A stretch of 6,028 bases of DNA. Origin: Pseudomonadota bacterium. Its GTDB lineage: Bacteria; Pseudomonadota; Alphaproteobacteria; Rhizobiales; Devosiaceae. The notes under the pieces were generated by a model, which was not told the DNA's origin, did not search any database, and saw nothing but the letters and a program-made list of their open reading frames with translations. Shown piece by piece: positions 5,467 through 6,028 of this stretch (position 1 is its first letter; the number at the start of each line of letters is the position of its first letter). The position numbers and the translations under genes are program-made. Location: positions 1 to 6,028 of the forward strand of contig JAEYTN010000023.1 in NCBI GenBank assembly GCA_023433985.1, written 5' to 3'.

Positions 5467-6028
5467 ATGGACCTGAATCTCAAATCCAAACTCGCCGTCA
5501 TCACGGGCGGCAGCGTTGGCATCGGGCTCGCGGTGGCGAAGGGGTTTGCCGCCGAAGGCGCCCGCATCCTCATCACCGCCCGCAACCGGGAGCGCGTCGA
5601 CGCCGAGGCGGCCGAAATCCGCGCCACCTACGGCGTCGAAACCCTCGGCGTCGCGGCCGACGTCGCCACCGCCGAAGGCTGCAACGCCGTCATCGCCGCG
5701 GCGGCCGAGATGGGCGGCGCCGATATCCTCATCAACAATGCCGGCACCGGCTCGAACGAAACCATCGCCGAAGCCGACGACGCCAAGTGGCAGTACTACT
5801 GGGACCTGCACGTCATGGCGGCCGTGCGCCTCGGGCGCGGCCTCGTCCCGCAGATGAAGGCCCATGGCGGCGGCGTCATCCTCCACAACGCCTCGATCTG
5901 CGCCGTCCAGCCGCTCTGGTACGAGCCGATCTACAACACCACCAAGGCGGCGCTGATGATGTTCTCAAAAACCCTCGCCAACGAGGTGGTCGGCGACAAC
6001 ATCCGGGTCAACACGGTCAATCCCGGCC
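5467..6028 (+). CDS. Short-chain dehydrogenase/reductase, partial (C-terminus beyond right edge)
   Basis: NAD(P)-dependent oxidoreductase of the classical SDR family, probably acting on a sugar alcohol or sugar in the same pathway as the upstream dehydrogenase. The first 187 codons are present; the family is usually about 250 residues. GAGGGG (5456-5461) lies 5 bases before the ATG. The Rossmann cofactor motif TGGSVGIG is at 13-20, NNAG at 90-93, the catalytic Ser143 in HNASI, and Tyr156/Lys160 in YNTTK. Arg39 after the second strand (TARNRE) leaves NADP use possible. The position of the usual catalytic Asn in helix 4 (W....D-V-N) is occupied by His115 (WDLHVM), which departs from the classical tetrad. 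The gene is separated from the polyol dehydrogenase only by the palindromic element, in the same direction, so it is probably in the same operon. Specific substrate unknown. Confidence 0.9.
   Translation, partial: MDLNLKSKLAVITGGSVGIGLAVAKGFAAEGARILITARNRERVDAEAAEIRATYGVETLGVAADVATAEGCNAVIAAAAEMGGADILINNAGTGSNETIAEADDAKWQYYWDLHVMAAVRLGRGLVPQMKAHGGGVILHNASICAVQPLWYEPIYNTTKAALMMFSKTLANEVVGDNIRVNTVNPG

Noticed and set aside
5308..5886. Minus-strand open frame opposite the SDR gene
   Set aside because: Its C-terminal part (PSPCPAGHPSPQRGEG type) is a translation of the palindromic repeat and the rest is an antisense shadow of the SDR.

Overview
The window reads as a GC-rich alphaproteobacterial chromosome, most likely from Hyphomicrobiales (a Rhizobium/Devosia-like lineage). 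The basis is codon usage rich in G and C at third positions, close resemblance of the transport genes to the FrcBCA sugar transporter of Sinorhizobium, and two intergenic repeat types of a style common in that group. I judged the taxonomy from recalled protein families, not from a search.

Layout: positions 1-743 hold the N-terminal part of a ROK-family repressor on the minus strand, running off the left edge. Positions 744-1057 are a divergent control region. It contains a large near-perfect palindrome (890-932) whose right arm carries a good -35 box for the rightward genes, a LacI-type consensus box (829-840) and a structured leader. Rightward, all on the plus strand, follow a periplasmic sugar-binding protein (1058-2077), its permease (2159-3328), a single-domain ATPase overlapping the permease by 4 bases (3325-4140), a zinc-dependent polyol (xylitol/sorbitol-type) dehydrogenase (4254-5300), and the first 187 codons of a short-chain dehydrogenase (5467 to the right edge). 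The gap before the polyol dehydrogenase is filled by a 14-bp-unit repeat with an inverted copy. The gap after it is filled by a 135-bp multi-branched palindromic element.

The genes make sense as one catabolic unit. A ROK repressor senses a sugar or polyol and controls a CUT2-type ABC importer, and the incoming substrate is oxidised by one or two NAD-dependent dehydrogenases. The transporter resembles fructose/mannose/ribose importers, but the adjacent dehydrogenases point to a sugar alcohol (xylitol, arabitol, sorbitol or similar). No kinase or isomerase is visible inside the window.

I see no sign of a wholly new system. The points most worth checking are the operator/promoter architecture, the two repeat elements bracketing the dehydrogenase gene, a His in place of the usual active-site Asn of the short-chain dehydrogenase, and the real substrate of the importer.
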